64,000 nt of DNA from Galdieria partita (GCA_025991245.1 BQMJ01000069.1:1-64000), one strand, 5' to 3'. Shown: positions 1 to 13,139, counted from the first letter of the stretch. Notes: generated from the sequence alone by a model not told the origin. A program made the numbers and translations.

Positions 1-485
1 AAACCCTAATAAACCCTAAATAAACCCTAAATAAACCCTAATAAACCCTAATAAACCCTAATAAACCCTAATAAACCCTAATAAACCCTAATAAACCCTA
101 ATAAACCCTAAATAAACCCTAAATAAACCCTAATAAACCCTAAATAACCCTAATAAACCCTAATAAACCCTAATAAACCCTAATAAACCCTAAATAAACC
201 CTAATAAACCCTAAATAAACCCTAATAAACCCTAATAAACCCTAATAAACCCTAAATAAACCCTAATAAACCCTAAATAAACCCTAATAAACCCTAAATA
301 AACCCTAATAAACCCTAATAAACCCTAATAAACCCTAATAAACCCTAATAAACCCTAAATAAACCCTAATAAACCCTAATAGAACCAAATAAACCCTAAT
401 AGAACCAAATAAACCCTAATAGAACCAAATAAACTCTAATAGAACCTAGTACAACCTCAGTGAAACCTCAGTAAAGCCTGAATAA
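1..485. repeat. Telomeric repeat array (left chromosome end)
   Basis: Irregular tandem array of AAACCCTAAT (10 bases) mixed with AAACCCTAAAT (11 bases) and a rare shorter unit near 150. The C-rich strand reads 5' to 3' from base 1, the orientation expected for a left chromosome end. From about 380 the array decays: alternating AGAACCAAAT and AAACCCTAAT units run to about 430, then single degenerate units such as AGAACCTAGT and GAAACCTCAG run to about 480. The G-strand unit TTTATTAGGG or TTTATTTAGGG is longer than the plant TTTAGGG repeat. That this is a true end, not an interstitial array, is inferred from its position and orientation. Confidence 0.9.
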
Positions 486-2915
486 GAAAGAAAAATGCAT
501 ATTCTTTTCTGTCAGGCTACGTGTATTTTAAAGTTCGCTGCTTTTTCTTTGTGAATGCATCAGAGAAGAAAGTCCTTCAATTCTATCAATCGTTTTACGC
601 GTGTTTCTAGTATAAGTAGTTAAGGCGCAAGCTTTTATAAAGGTTTTTCTAATGGCCATAAGACTTTTGGTTTGTTCTTCTTTTTGTTTGTGTATTTGAG
701 TTTGATTGCGGGAACACTTAGAATCCCCAAAAAAATGTTTACATCTCATCGTGAATTAGTTATCGTCCTTTTTTGTTTTGCTGTTCTTTTGGTGTGTTGT
801 GCCGATTTAATATTTTAAGTGGTTTGTTTCAATGAAAAACTTTTTTGGTTGATTTTAGCCTTGTTACTTTTCTCTTTTATTGTCCAAGTTGTAAAGCAAA
901 TTATTAAAGATTTTATTACATTTTTATTTAATTCTTAGTTAAGGCCCGTTATAATGTGTAGAGAATTCTCGAGTTTTCTTACAAAGGATGAATGTTCCTT
1001 TTTTTATCCTGTTTATATTTTTCTATAGTATGTGACTTTGGATTCAAACAGTACTAAACCTTAATTAAACTTAATTGAACCTGATAAAAAGAGTTCCTAT
1101 TGCCCTGTATCTGACCATCCGCATTTCAACAATTATCACTGTCTATGTCATATTGATTTGTTAAAGAAAAGGGCGATGTTTTTCTATGAAGACGTTTACT
1201 TTTGCTATTAGTCACGTAAAATTAGTCAATTTTAAATGGTGCTTCTTGTTTTGCTAGTGATAAAATGACGTGCCTTGTGAGCCAGTTTTTTGTATGTTTG
1301 TATTTGTTGTTCATTAAGGGAAGACCTGGAAATTTTAGGAAAATTTTAAAATGGTATTTTTAATTCAAAGCTCTTTTGTGTTGAAGCATTTCTCTGCTGC
1401 TTTGCAGTAATTCGAATTTGGGAGGCATTTAGAAATTGTGAACATTTTTCTTAAGTAGCTCCTTTTTGTTGTCATTAGCATTATTACCGACCTTCTGGAT
1501 TGACCTAGTGGAACATTAAATTTATATGTTTTTCACATTATTTTTTTGCTTTGTCTGATATTTGTGCCAAATCTATTTGGTGTAAGATCCTTTTGGTTTT
1601 TCTGATATTGGATGAATTTACCTTGAAGCACCCTGTTAATATCTTCCAATTGTATTTGAAAGTTTAGTTAAATATGCTTATTTAACTAGAAATTATACCC
1701 CAATGAAGCCTAGAAAACCAAAATAAAGAAAAATTCTTATTGCTTTTAGCCTCGGCATACCTAATTTTTCAATCCATTGCGCTCTAGTTGTCTCAAAGTA
1801 GGATTACGCAAAGTAAATTGGTTGCGTCTGGTTTCTTATTTATGCTTTTTGTCAAAGAATAGCTACGTATTTTTTATTTTTTATGCTCATTGTGCTACTG
1901 ACCTAGTTTGGTTTCCTGTCAGCTGCATTTTGTTTAAGCTTTTTTTGGATCGGAAACTAGAGTTACTTGTTACATTCCTCGTTTAATTCAGATTTTTTGA
2001 AGTTCACAATTTTCTGCTTCTTTTGCATTGTTTTGAGATTTCAAGTCTCTCGTTTAAATGGTACTCTTCTGGCTACGTTAGTCTAAAAAACGAGCAATGT
2101 ACGCGAAGAAGTCGTCGCAACAGTTGAGCAATCTGTCACAATTAACATTTTCCTCTCTTTATTCTTTGTTGTTTTCGTTATTGCATTCAAGGGTTGTCCC
2201 TTCTTTTTACTACTTTTCTATAAATGAAAAAAACATTTTCCTTCTGTATTTCATTGTCATATAGCAAATGAACTCCCTTTCATTAAAAGCATTGTTTTTC
2301 TTTTCTACGAGCCGATTGCTGTAACGTGTTAACTTCGTTTCACACGGTCGACAAATATCTACACCACGAGAACAGGTTCAATGTATTGAAGATGTAAACA
2401 ACATGTGGTTTATGAAAATTCTTCAATATCCTCTTCTTTCTATTTCTCTGATTTCTCATTCTATGGTTTGCTCGTAAAATTGGTGTTTGAATTGTTTCTT
2501 TAATAAACTTTGGATACAAGTGTAGCCCTTATAATGCAAAGATTGCCTATTCCCCTTTGATACATTGCATAAATGCCTCTTCAATACCTTTTCATAATGC
2601 CATTATGATAGAACTGAAACTAAAATGCTGAAATCTTTTTTTTTTAGTGTTGCCATTAATTTTAAAAATTATTGAATTTTTTATGCAATAATGCTACAGT
2701 AATGTTTCTCGCAAATTTGTCTTTTCATATAGGTTTGTATGGGTATTACTTGGTAACGATAATGATATTTCTTTATTTCCTTTTCTTGTTAAATTCGTTG
2801 ATATCTCCAGTGCATATATAATGAAAAACTTTTCGATTTGGATAGTTTCGAAACTTTTCTTTCGATCGTTTTACCAAGACTTTCATAGTTGAACCTTATG
2901 AGAATCGTCTTTATT
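481..2915. repeat. Subtelomeric duplicated unit A
   Basis: First of two tandem, diverged copies of a segment of about 2.45 kb. It starts with AATAAGAAAGAAAAATGCAT directly after the telomere and ends near GAACCTTATGAGAATCGTCTTT. Matching blocks in unit B lie at a fairly constant offset of about 2.49-2.50 kb; the best is the run around 2731-2780, nearly identical to 5231-5280. Telomere-like relics (ACCCCAATGAAGCCTA, AAACCTTAATTAAACTT) lie inside near 1045-1085 and 1690-1735. The short open frames here are not shared as frames between the copies, so I see no supported gene. Confidence 0.8.
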
Positions 2916-2968
2916 AAACCCTAATAGTAAACTATAAGTAGACCGTATAGTAAACCTCAGTAAAATCT
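2916..2968. repeat. Interstitial telomere-like relic between units A and B
   Basis: The run begins TTAAACCCTAATAGTAAACT and continues with degenerate AAACCT-type units up to AATAAGAAAG. It mirrors the degenerate inner edge of the terminal telomere at 430-490, including the same flank (AATAAGAAAGAAA.ATGCAT). This suggests that unit B once lay directly beneath a telomere. Confidence 0.75.
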
Positions 2969-5413
2969 CAATAAGAAAGAAAGATGCATGCTTCCTTCGG
3001 CCATTTTACACATATTTTGCAATTCAATTGTTTCTTTTTTCATGTATGCATTCCAGGATCCGCTTTATTCAATAATGCTTTTTACCGTTGCTTCTAATGT
3101 AATCAGTTTTGTCGCAAATTTTAATGAGTATTTTAAAGATGGCGTTGTGACTTCTTTTATTTGTTTTTTTCGGTTATGTTTGTATGTCAATCGTATTGCG
3201 TGAATACTGGAAATGTAAAGAGAATGTTTACATTTTACCTGTAATCAATAGTCGCCCTTTTTTGTTTAGCCATTTTTCTGTTGGTTTGTGTTGATTGAAA
3301 ATTTTAAGCGGTTTGCTCAAATGGAAACTTTTTTGTAGTAATTGTTATTTTTGACATTGTCGTCTTTCATTGACCAAGTTGTAAAGCAATTTTTAAAGCT
3401 TTTATTACATATCAGTTTTCTTTGTTCTTCGTTGAAGCCTTATATGTTGTGCAAAGGATATTCGTGCTTTCTTATAATGGATGAATGTTCCTTTTTTTAT
3501 CCTGTTAATATTTTTCTATAGTTTGTGACTTTGGATAAAAACGGCAATAAACCTCAATAAAACTTGATAAACCCTGATAAAAAAGCTCCCATTGCCCTGT
3601 ACCAAAACATCCGCATTTGAAAATTTATTATGTTCTCGGTCATCATAATGCATTAGTGAATGAAAGTGAATTATTTCTACCCAGACCTTTACTTTTGCTT
3701 TTAGTCTGGTGAAAGTAATTAATTCTCAAAACTGTGCTTCTTGTTTTGCCAGCGATCAAATGATTTGCCTTGAGATACTTTTGCGCATTTTTGTATTTGT
3801 TGTTGATTACGGGAAAACCGGGAAGTTTAGGGAACACTTTAAGATGCCATTTTTTTAAGGCCTTTTTGTGTTTAGGAAATTTTCTATATCGCTTCGCAGT
3901 AATTCGAAGTTGTGAGCTGTTTAGAAATTGTGAGCATTTTTCTTAAATGGTTACTTTCTTGTTATTAGCGTCATGGCCTTCGTTTTTGATTTACCGAGTG
4001 GCACAGTAAATTAATGGACTTTTTGCATTATGATATTTTGCTTTGTGTAGCATTTGTGCCGAATCTATTTGGTGTAAGATCCTTTTGGTTTCTGATATTG
4101 GATGAATTTACCTTGATTGACCCTGTTAATACCTTCCTATAGTATTTAAACTTTTAGGTAAATATGCATAATTAAGTTGAAAATTATACCCTAATGAAAC
4201 CTAATAAAATTGAAATAAGAAAAAAACGTTTATTGCTATCAACCAGGACATACATAGTTTTCCAATTCATTGCGCTCTAGTAGTCTCAAAGTTGGAGTGT
4301 ACAGAGTAAATTGTTTATGTCTGTTCTCTTATTTTTCTTTTTTGCAAAAGAATAGTGACGTATTGTTTTATTTTTTGTGCTTGTTGTGCTACTGACCAAG
4401 TTTGGTTTCCTGTCAGCTACATTTTGTTTGAGTTTTTTTTTGGATTGGAAACTTGAGTTAGTTTTTAGATTCCTTCTTTAGTTCAAATTTTTTTGGAGTT
4501 GCCAATTTTCTGCGTCCTTTGTTTTATTTGAGGTTTTTGGTGGTTCGTTTAAATGATACCCTTCTGGTGACGTTAGTCTAAGGAGCGAGCAATAAACACG
4601 GACAAGTCGTCACAACAGTAGAGCAATCTGTCACTATTAATATTTTCCTCTCTTTTTTCCTGTTTTCATTGTGGTCTTCTAGGATTATCCCTTCTTTTCG
4701 TTTTTCTATAAATGAGAAGAAAAAGATTTTTTCTTCTGTATTTCTATGTGATATATTTTATGAATTCTTTAGCACCAAAGGTATAGTACCTTTTTCTCTG
4801 TGAGCAGTTTGCTGTATCTTTTTTAATTTTTTGTTTTACTTGGTCGACAAATATCTGTCGAACAATAACAGGTTCAAGGTACTGATGATGTAAGGAAAAA
4901 GTGATACATGAAAATTCTTCAATAGATTCTCAAGTTTCTATTTCTGTAAATGCTTATTCTTTGGTTTCCTTGTAAAATTGGCAATTGTATTGTTCCTTTA
5001 ATTAACCCTAGAAACAAGTGTAGGCCTAATAATGAAAAAGTTGCCTATTCACCTTTGATGTATAGCATAAATTCCTCTTCAATACCCTTTCATAATGCCA
5101 ATATAGTAGAAATGAAACTGAAATGCTGAAATCTTTTTGTTTTTTTTACTGTTGTCACAAGTTTTCAAAATTTTTGAAATTTTTATGCATTCATGACACA
5201 GTAATGTTTTTTGCAAATTTCTCTTTTCGTATAGGTTTGTATGGGTATTACTTGGTAACGATAATGATATTTCTTTATTGATGCTTCTTATTAAGATCGT
5301 TGCTATCTTCAGTGCATACATAATGATAAGGTTTCAATTTGGATAGTTTCGAAACTTTTATTTTGCCAGAACCTCTATGGTTGAACCTTACCTTATGAGA
5401 ATCGTCTTTAGAA
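2969..5413. repeat. Subtelomeric duplicated unit B
   Basis: Second copy of the tandem unit. It begins AATAAGAAAGAAAGATGCAT (compare 481) and ends with TTGAACCTTACCTTATGAGA (compare 2891). Internal relics near 3538-3585 (CAATAAACCTCAATAAAAC) and 4185-4225 (TACCCTAATGAAACCTAAT) sit at the places matching those in unit A and are sometimes closer to the canonical repeat, so they predate the duplication. No convincing coding sequence is seen. Confidence 0.8.
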
Positions 5414-6829
5414 ATCTGTCTTATATAGCAAAATTTGAAGTATTGTTATTTGGTCACTTTATTGTATTCTACGTTACAGTGTTGTTGAAAATTTAACCAT
5501 TTGGTAACTTAGCTTTTGCTTTCTGAGAATCGAGTGATACTGCTTGTTTCATTCTGTGAATAGACCATTCTACAACGTAAAATATAGGAAAGGTATATAC
5601 ATCAATCCAAACGGAAGAAAGCAATGCTTATGCTCTTCTTGGTTCTAAGAATAGAACTTTGTCTTGTGTAGAAACTTTTTGAGTTTTCTTTTATTTATTC
5701 TTGACAATGTCAAACTCAGAATCAATTGGTTGTCTTTTCATTGTGAATTACTATGCCCTAGATTTTTGCTCAATTGTCGTTTTCTGAGAATGATTGAATT
5801 AGGAGATTCGATCGTAGTATAGACTCTTTTTGCATATTTTGAAAGTTAACTTTTTTGATCTTTTCTCTTCTAGTATTAGTGTCTTTTTCCCTTTCGTGTT
5901 TTCTGTCTTGTAGCCCTTGAATGTGTAATGAAGTTTTCCTAGGTTTTATTTTACCTATGTACTAAACTGTTCGAGGTGAGAATACGTTGATTTTTTCTAT
6001 AGGCGGATTTGTTCTACTCTTTTCTTAACTAAATTTTGCATTATCACCTACTGTTTACCCCTGCGAACAACTAGAAATATTGATGCAATAAAGAGCAAAT
6101 AATGTATCGAAATTTTTCAATTTTTCACTTGGGCCAACCTCCCTAAATTCTTTCTTCTTTTTTATGGACTCTATCTGAGGTGATATTTTTATCGCTCTTC
6201 TAATGAACCGTAGGTAATTTTGGTAAAACAGTTAAATTTTTTTTTTTGAAAAGACAAGACTTTTCATTCCATTTTCTAAAAAGCATGTGTTTTTCTCAAT
6301 TCACTAGGTCGTCCGAAAAGAATGTAATAGAGTATAAAAGTAAGCGGTTTAGATTGGGTTACATACTTGTGAAATTGTGTCAACATTTTTGATGATTTTT
6401 GTGATTTTGCTAATTTATCTCGAGTGACAAAGTAATTCGTCCTTTGAAATCTTTTGGAATCACTTCTACAGTTGTATTGGTATTGCATGTTATCGATATC
6501 CAATTATTCCATTTCTTTCATTTCTATTGAAATTTTTAATTTTTGGAAGCTGAGCAATTTGGTTGTGAATCTGATATATTGCGAAATCTAAATCTGGTAA
6601 TTTTTATAGCTATCGTATTGCATGATTTTTTTCACCAAAGTCGTTTTTCGATTTTGAAAAGCGACAGTTATTCGAAGAGTAGAATTTTGTATATGTTGGT
6701 TGTTACTATGTGGTGTCTTTTATCAGACACCTTTTTTTGTAAAAACTATTTTTGCTTTCTTATGGTAACTGGATTCATTCTGTTCTATTTTATGTTGATC
6801 GGCATTATATTATACTCGAATTGTACTGT

Positions 6830-6862
<33 letters not shown>

Positions 6863-8530
6863 GAATACAAAGCAAACCACGCTTTTGCCATAAAAAAGAC
6901 TTAAATGAATTGAACCGTTAGCAATCAAGCCACAAAAGTTCAACGTTTGTCTGTATCATCTTGGATATTATATGCTTTGTGTCAGTTGGACTATGCTTTG
7001 AATGACAGCTTGAAGAGAAACATATCTCTCAAGAGCACTTTTCCTCCATGAATTCGTTGCATTTTCTTTCTTGTTCTTTGAAGTCATCCTGTTGTTCTTG
7101 TTTTTCTCCTTAAATATATAAAAATTCTTTTGAGTATTTCAACTTGACAAAAGTACTGAATTGTTTCCGACTGAGAATATGGTAGGTCTTTCTTTGAACA
7201 TGCATTTTGGACACTTCTTCTTACTATCTTTTGCATTGTCGACTGATGTCCACCCCTTGAGAACAATTAGTGGTACTAATCTAATGAAGAGCAGGTAGTA
7301 CAAGGGAATTCTTCTACTGTTTCGATAGTGTCTTTTTCTCTAAAAGTCTTTCTTTTCTCTATAAATTGATTTTTAACTCGCTATTTTTATCGTTCTTCTT
7401 TTAAACTTTTAGTATATCCAAGAAAATCAGTTACCGAGTCTTAGTAAACCGAAAATTTTTTAGTGTAAGCTGCAATCTGTCGTGCGCTTCCACTCCATTA
7501 TTCTCGTGAAGCCAATGCTATGAAGAAAAAATGAAATGATTCAAATGCTGATTTACCTCGTTGGTTTCATATTTGATAGTTTTGATGTTTTGTCTTGTTT
7601 GTTGATGCATCTGTGACAATTCACTTTCGCCTATATAATCTTTAGCCCCAGAAAACTTCTGAAATTGTACTGCCATTGACAGATCATGAATTTTCTCAAA
7701 CACTTGCTTTGGGAAAACGTTTTCATTCTTTGGAGCTAAAATAATTCATTATTTATTTGAAATGTTGCTAAACTAAATCGGCTCCGTTTCTGCATCCGTA
7801 TTACTATGGATTTACCGTATCAGAGTCTTTCTCAATTCACTGATATGGTTTGAAAAGTACAACTTTGTCTCTCTTATGCTTTCTTATGATGTCGCGTTTA
7901 TCATTTAGCAATTTGACAAATCAGTTTTTTACTTTCTTATGTTACATGTTTACTGCTTATTTTATTCTGTGAGTATCTTCTTATACTATACTTCTACTTT
8001 GGTGGTGGTATACATATAGAAACAAAAGTAAGGCATACCATACATATGCCATAAAAGTGACTTCAACTGAAAGAAATTGTAAACAATGACGACGTAGATA
8101 TTCCATCATGTCTACTATCCTTCCTCTTTCTATTTGCTTTATTGCTAGATGACCTATACTTTGAGTGGTAGCAATTCGAAAAATGTATTACGGCGTAGCA
8201 TTTTTCGTCATTGGTCATATTGTACTTTTATTCTTTTTCTCTACGTAAAACTTGTTCTTCTTTGTTTTCTTAACTTTAAATACCCTTTTAGTTTTTGTTT
8301 GAGTATGCATTTCATGAAATTTTGGTTTTTTCCCTAGCTCTTTCCTCTTAAATTTTCTATTTGAAACTCTTTGTTTGTGATATCCTCTATTCGAAATTCT
8401 TTTTCTTCCATTTCTACCATAAGAAACTTTAATAGGTTTTGCTTTTCATACTTGCCTAGCATTGAAATAGATACTTGGTTAATAGAAATTAAAAGATTGC
8501 CTTATAAAGAGGTACATATTCATTTCTATG
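5414..8530. other. T-rich subtelomeric DNA, no gene recognised
   Basis: A strongly T-rich plus strand with only short open frames of low coding quality. It holds a (TA)n microsatellite, a block at about 5785-5830 that reappears in altered form at 14214-14260, and weak internal echoes (for example 6185-6310 against 7381-7850). I see no splice-consistent gene. Confidence 0.5.
6832..6861. repeat. (TA)n microsatellite
   Basis: About 15 uninterrupted TA dinucleotides in the gene-poor subtelomere. A simple repeat with no further role visible. Confidence 0.95.
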
Positions 8531-8554
8531 TTTTAATAGGGAGCAAGAGCAAGA

Positions 8555-8737
8555 TTGAGACTGGACGCCTCTTTTATTGACACAACTTGGAATACTGTGA
8601 TGTTTGAGACGTTGCAGGAGAAGCTCAAATTGTACTATTCTGGTCTACTTGTAGCCTCGCTCAAGAATTTTATACTATATCAAGTATGGGAAGATGCACT
8701 ATCGAAGATTTTGAACCAATCGTCTGTGTTACCTTGA
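8555..8737 (+). other. Possible gene fragment in the subtelomere
   Basis: An open frame of 60 residues whose composition looks more protein-like than its surroundings (ETLQEKLKLYYSGLLV..., then LYQVWEDALSKIL). It lacks a clear upstream exon and the surrounding DNA is non-coding, so it may be a relic of a gene captured in the subtelomere or simply chance. I do not recognise it. Confidence 0.2.
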
Positions 8738-10440
8738 CTTTTCAAGAGGAAAATAGACTATGAAAGAAGAGTTTGCTAAGTTCTGTTTTTTATTGCATCA
8801 TTGCTGTTGATTTCTACTGCTAGTTGTTTTTATATTTACAAGTAGATGGCACGCTAGTCATTTTGAGGCAGTTGTGGCCTACTCTGGGCAAATCGTAAAA
8901 TATTAGTCATGTATGAGAATAACACATTTCTCTGAAAACAAACTATCTCCTACTGCCTTTTCACACAAGTTTCTGGCTTTGAAAAAATTTCAAAAAAAAA
9001 GTTTTCAATTTTGTCGAGAATTGGCTACGTAGAACAAATCATAGTCCATGACAACCAAATTGTAATACAGGAAAGCGAGGGAATGAATCATTAAACCCTC
9101 ATGTGAACTCAAATAACTTCTTCCTGGATTTCCCAACGACCCAGCTTGGATCCTAATTCTGCCTAGTAAAATCTACAATGCAGCAAGGTTTTCAATCGCA
9201 AAACAAATACCAAGATTCTATCGGTTAACTGCTACAATTTTTTCCATAGACATTACCTTCTCATTTAGCTGCTTGTAAAGAGCAGAGTTTTCAATGTAAA
9301 ATTGCATTTCTTCCTATTGAGTGTAATAGTTTTTGAATATGTGGTTTTCTTCAGGTACTGTTTTAGGTGCTTTTCTGTTAATTTTTTTCTCTTTCACATC
9401 ACAGTGCAACTGGAAAGGATTTCAGCATTTTGTACCATAGACAACTTTATATTCTTAATGTATTTTATTCCGAACTTTTTGTATGGTCCGTTTTTATATG
9501 TTTTCCTAGTTGTTTTAATTCGCCACTGGGTTCAATAAAAATTCGTAAACCTTTTTCTTCTCATAGACTTCCTGTAATTTAGCAATTTGATTGTGCTTGT
9601 CCTTGTTTTGGCTGAGTAGTTTGCTTTTGAACTGATATCGTTGTTACAAGAAATTTTTGGTTTTCCTTTTCTCCTTTCAAATGAATTTTCTATGGGAAAC
9701 TCTCACAAGTACATGTTGTCTTCAATAAGTTTCTGTGACACATGGTTTCAACACAATGAAAGCTTCTCATGTCACTTGTCTTGCACCTCTACTTATTGTT
9801 TTAATTGATACTGGGTTGTTTGAATTTTTTAAAACCTGGACTTACAAGCAGTTTTTTTATAGTCGTTCTCCATAATAAATCTTTTCTTATGAGGTTATAC
9901 GAATTTTCAATTTTTAATCGTTTGGTGTTAGCTATACTACATTGGAACCTGCTCTGTCAACCATGAATGATTCCGATTGATTGATTGGCAACACTTGAAT
10001 CGTCAATTCTAGCCTTTACCTTGCTTTAGGAATTTGTGTCGACTCTTTAAAGTCCCTCTGGTTACAACTTTGCGAATCAAAGTGGCTGAACGTTGAGTTT
10101 CTCGCCTCTCCTGGATTGGGTTAAAACATTTCCAAATTGTCAAGACACGTTGTCTGAGCTATTATCAAATGTATCATTTTCCTTTTACAATCACTTGTTT
10201 GTTGTACTGCATATGGCAGTTGGTGTTTGTCTTTCTTTGTTTTTCTAAAAGACTTTCTTTCTTGGATATAAATGATAAGGAAATTTGTCTATAAAGAAAA
10301 TTACATGTCTTGTACAGTTTTGATAGAGCAATTCATTGCCTTTCAGTCATTTTCTTTATAACAAACCAATTGTTGGTTAGAGTTCTTCTTGTACACGTAA
10401 CTAATCACGAAATTCAGCGTATATTCACTCACGGACGCTA
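8738..10440. other. Subtelomeric DNA without a recognised gene
   Basis: T-rich plus strand continuing to about 10.4 kb. Only short low-complexity frames occur, such as a Phe/Leu-rich one at 9302-9538 that simply reflects T-richness. No repeat with the flanking units was found by eye. Confidence 0.4.
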
Positions 10441-11079
10441 GATTTCTACGTTAGTAAAATTTTAGCAATGGCTTCCAACAGTATGAAGATCTATCGTTCA
10501 AGTAAAAAAGGGTATCAACAATAAAATATTCATTTCTCGCTCCATTTTGCTTGGTAGCCAAGGAAGATCCTGGAATATCTTGTGCATATATAGGAATGTT
10601 GCTCAGTCGAAAAAATTCAATCTGCCAAAAGAATAGCTGTTTAAAATGCAGACCGCTGAACAATGACTTGATGAATTCGTCTCGAGTTGTCAGTTTGTAT
10701 ACTTTGTGCTTCTCAGCCTTACTGATTACACATGATAGTAGTTGTGTCTTATATAGCTGATTGCGCTTTCCCACAAAAAAGACAGGGTTATTGAACTGCC
10801 AACAATGATTCTATTCAAACAGTATCTTTTCTAAAACAGTGTCGTCTTCTCCCAAGTCTTGAGTTTGAACATATGTAACGAGTGGTCTTGGGCACTTCTT
10901 CATCCTCCAAGTGACCACGTCAAGTAAGCCTGGCAAACAACGACGTAAAGATGCAAAGTCGGTGGACAAACTCTGTTCACGTCCGTTTTCGAAACAGCAA
11001 CTCACAGTTGAACTGCGCAGTTCAGTGGCCAGGAGCCAACCTCCCCTCTCCACTCGGACAATAGATTCTCAATAGACAA

Positions 11080-11480
11080 AAACTGACAATGACAGAAATC
11101 GGTTTTGTGAAGAACCGAAGAGAATCAACCCAGAATATATTCCGAATGTTACAAAAGATCTTGGTGATTGTTCCACGAGGGAGAGTCTTCAACAACTGTT
11201 TACAGGACAACAGTTAGCTGTACAATTCAGTTCAAAGACCAAGTTCCATTGAAAGACTATATTGGGACAAAGATTCAGACTCAAAGACTATTTGGAGCCT
11301 TTGTGCCCACTGGTGCCTCAGCACTCCGAAGGAACAAAGTCTTCAAACAGACCAGAAACTAAAGATCAACAATTCTCTCAAACAGAACCTACGTTGCATT
11401 CGACAAGAACTTGGAAGCGACTTTGAGGTTCAAGCCAAGTCGTTGGCAGGAAACGACCAAAACAAACTGGGCCTTGGTTG
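11080..11480. repeat. Dispersed subtelomeric repeat, copy 1
   Basis: This A-rich stretch aligns by eye with 13140-13560. Matching blocks include AACTGACAA, AGAATCAACCCAGAATATAT against AGAATCAACTCCGAATGTAC, GCTACAAAAGACCTTGATGA against GTTACAAAAGATCTTGGTGA, and ACCAAGTTCCATTGAAAGAC against ACCAAGTTACACTACAAGAC. The similarity looks like about 65-70 percent. Open frames in the two copies do not share a conserved reading frame, so a protein-coding origin is not supported. Confidence 0.65.
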
Positions 11481-13120
11481 GTATTTCAAAAAGTGCGAAA
11501 TCATAAAACTTCAAAGTTTTTTTCGTACTAAAAAGTTCTCCTCTAAATTCAACTAATTATATTTTCATAAAAAGGAACAATTTTATCCACTTCAAACCGG
11601 TGGTAACAAAGCAACTACAGCCACAGTTGAGCAAAACAATCACAAAAGGAAGATTGGGCAAAGGGACGTTGAAGAGCTCTTCGAGCAAAAAGTGTACACG
11701 CCATATAGTTTCATATGTACCTAGTGAAAACTTTCCAAGGGAACCTTCCTTTCAAAGTTTTACCTAGAATACTATTGATTCTCTAACGTTGCATTATTGA
11801 AGAGAACCGTTGTGCTAGAATGAGTGTCGGCATACCTCCTAGAGAAAGGCCCGCCATTTTATAGTGAGATAAACTCACCTTTGTTATTTACCTTGAAGAT
11901 TTACTGGCTTCAAGTTGATTTGGGGAACATTGAGCTCTAGTCGATAGGAATCATTTCAAGAAAGTATAATCTGCCACTTTCAAGAAGAAGGGCGTGTTTA
12001 CTGCAACTGGAACGATTGGGTGTGCAGTCGCCAAGTTGTCTTGAGAAATTTCGTCAAGTAGAGTGAACACTTGTGCTGATTAATGTCTATCTGAACTGTT
12101 TGCAACTTGGAGGACTGTGAATTTTGTGTTACTAGTATCAAGGACTTTTTAGACTTTTGCAGATTTGAGTTTACACTCTGGTCGAGTGTTTCAATTATCA
12201 ACAAAACGTTTAAGTACACGTTGGAAGTGACACATGTATATTATTTGTATTTTGCCTACAAGTATGTTGATAAAGAATCCAGTCAAGTTTCTCAACTCGC
12301 TTGAATACATAGACCAAGTGACGCATATTCTATTTTTGTATAATTGTATTGCGAAAATAAAGAATCAGTTGTTGACTCTTTCTATTTTGTATAAAGTCTA
12401 TATATGAAAACTGTTCATAATAGCATAGCGTCACGACTCAAATAGTAAGTATCGTTGCAAGAACCTTGCCTTGTTTTGTCCCTTGACAGCAACAATCACC
12501 AGCGCAGATCCTTGAACCCAGCAAAGTTTCAAACAGTCTGTGTTTCACAAAATTCAACAATAAAACACGGAAAATTCTGGAAATACTAGAACACTCCAAA
12601 GTTGGAGAAAGATAACCAAATTGTCACGGTAGCTTCCCAAGACAAAGAATTGCCTACACTAGTAGACCCAACAGAGAAAAGCGAAAAGGGAAGAAAGAAG
12701 CAACTCAGTCATAAACTCTTCAACTATACCCAGAATACTTCAACACGTTAGGAAGCAAGTACCGGGACTGACTCTCGATTCTAGTTCCCTCAGAGTTTCT
12801 CTGATAAAAAACACAGACGCATCTACAATAGTTATATCAAAACCCCACTCTCATGAAAACTTTCAAAGTTGGCTATTATCCACATTTATTCTAAAAAGCA
12901 ACGCCAAAAACTCAAACTTAGAAATATACCTGTTGTACAATTTGGAAACATAGCAGCTGGTCAAGAACTCAAACAGTCATAAAGCTTTATTTTACTCTCT
13001 GTCAACTAGCTCATATATCGCAACTTTCGTGATTTCTTCAACTAGCTCAACGGAAGGTTGAAAGCTGCCATCATCACTCCGCCTGTTCCAATCAAAGCAA
13101 TCCGCTCATGTCTCCTCTTT
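11481..13120. other. Between the two repeat copies, no gene recognised
   Basis: A-rich plus strand, in contrast to the T-rich DNA before 10.4 kb. Contains only short frames. The stretch at 12660-12800 has words resembling the repeat copies (CAGTCATAAACT, ACCCAGAATACTTC) and may be a third, more decayed copy. Confidence 0.35.
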
Positions 13121-13139
13121 AGTTGGAGACTTTAAATGG

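Noticed and set aside
528-749. Open frame of 73 codons on the reverse strand in unit A
   Set aside because: The matching place in unit B does not keep the frame, and the composition reflects T-rich DNA.
2988-3203. Hydrophobic open frame of 71 codons in unit B
   Set aside because: Not preserved in unit A; Phe/Ser richness follows from base composition.
6543-6893. Open frame of 116 codons running through the TA microsatellite
   Set aside because: Starts at a TTG, encodes Ile-Tyr repeats from the microsatellite, no family match.
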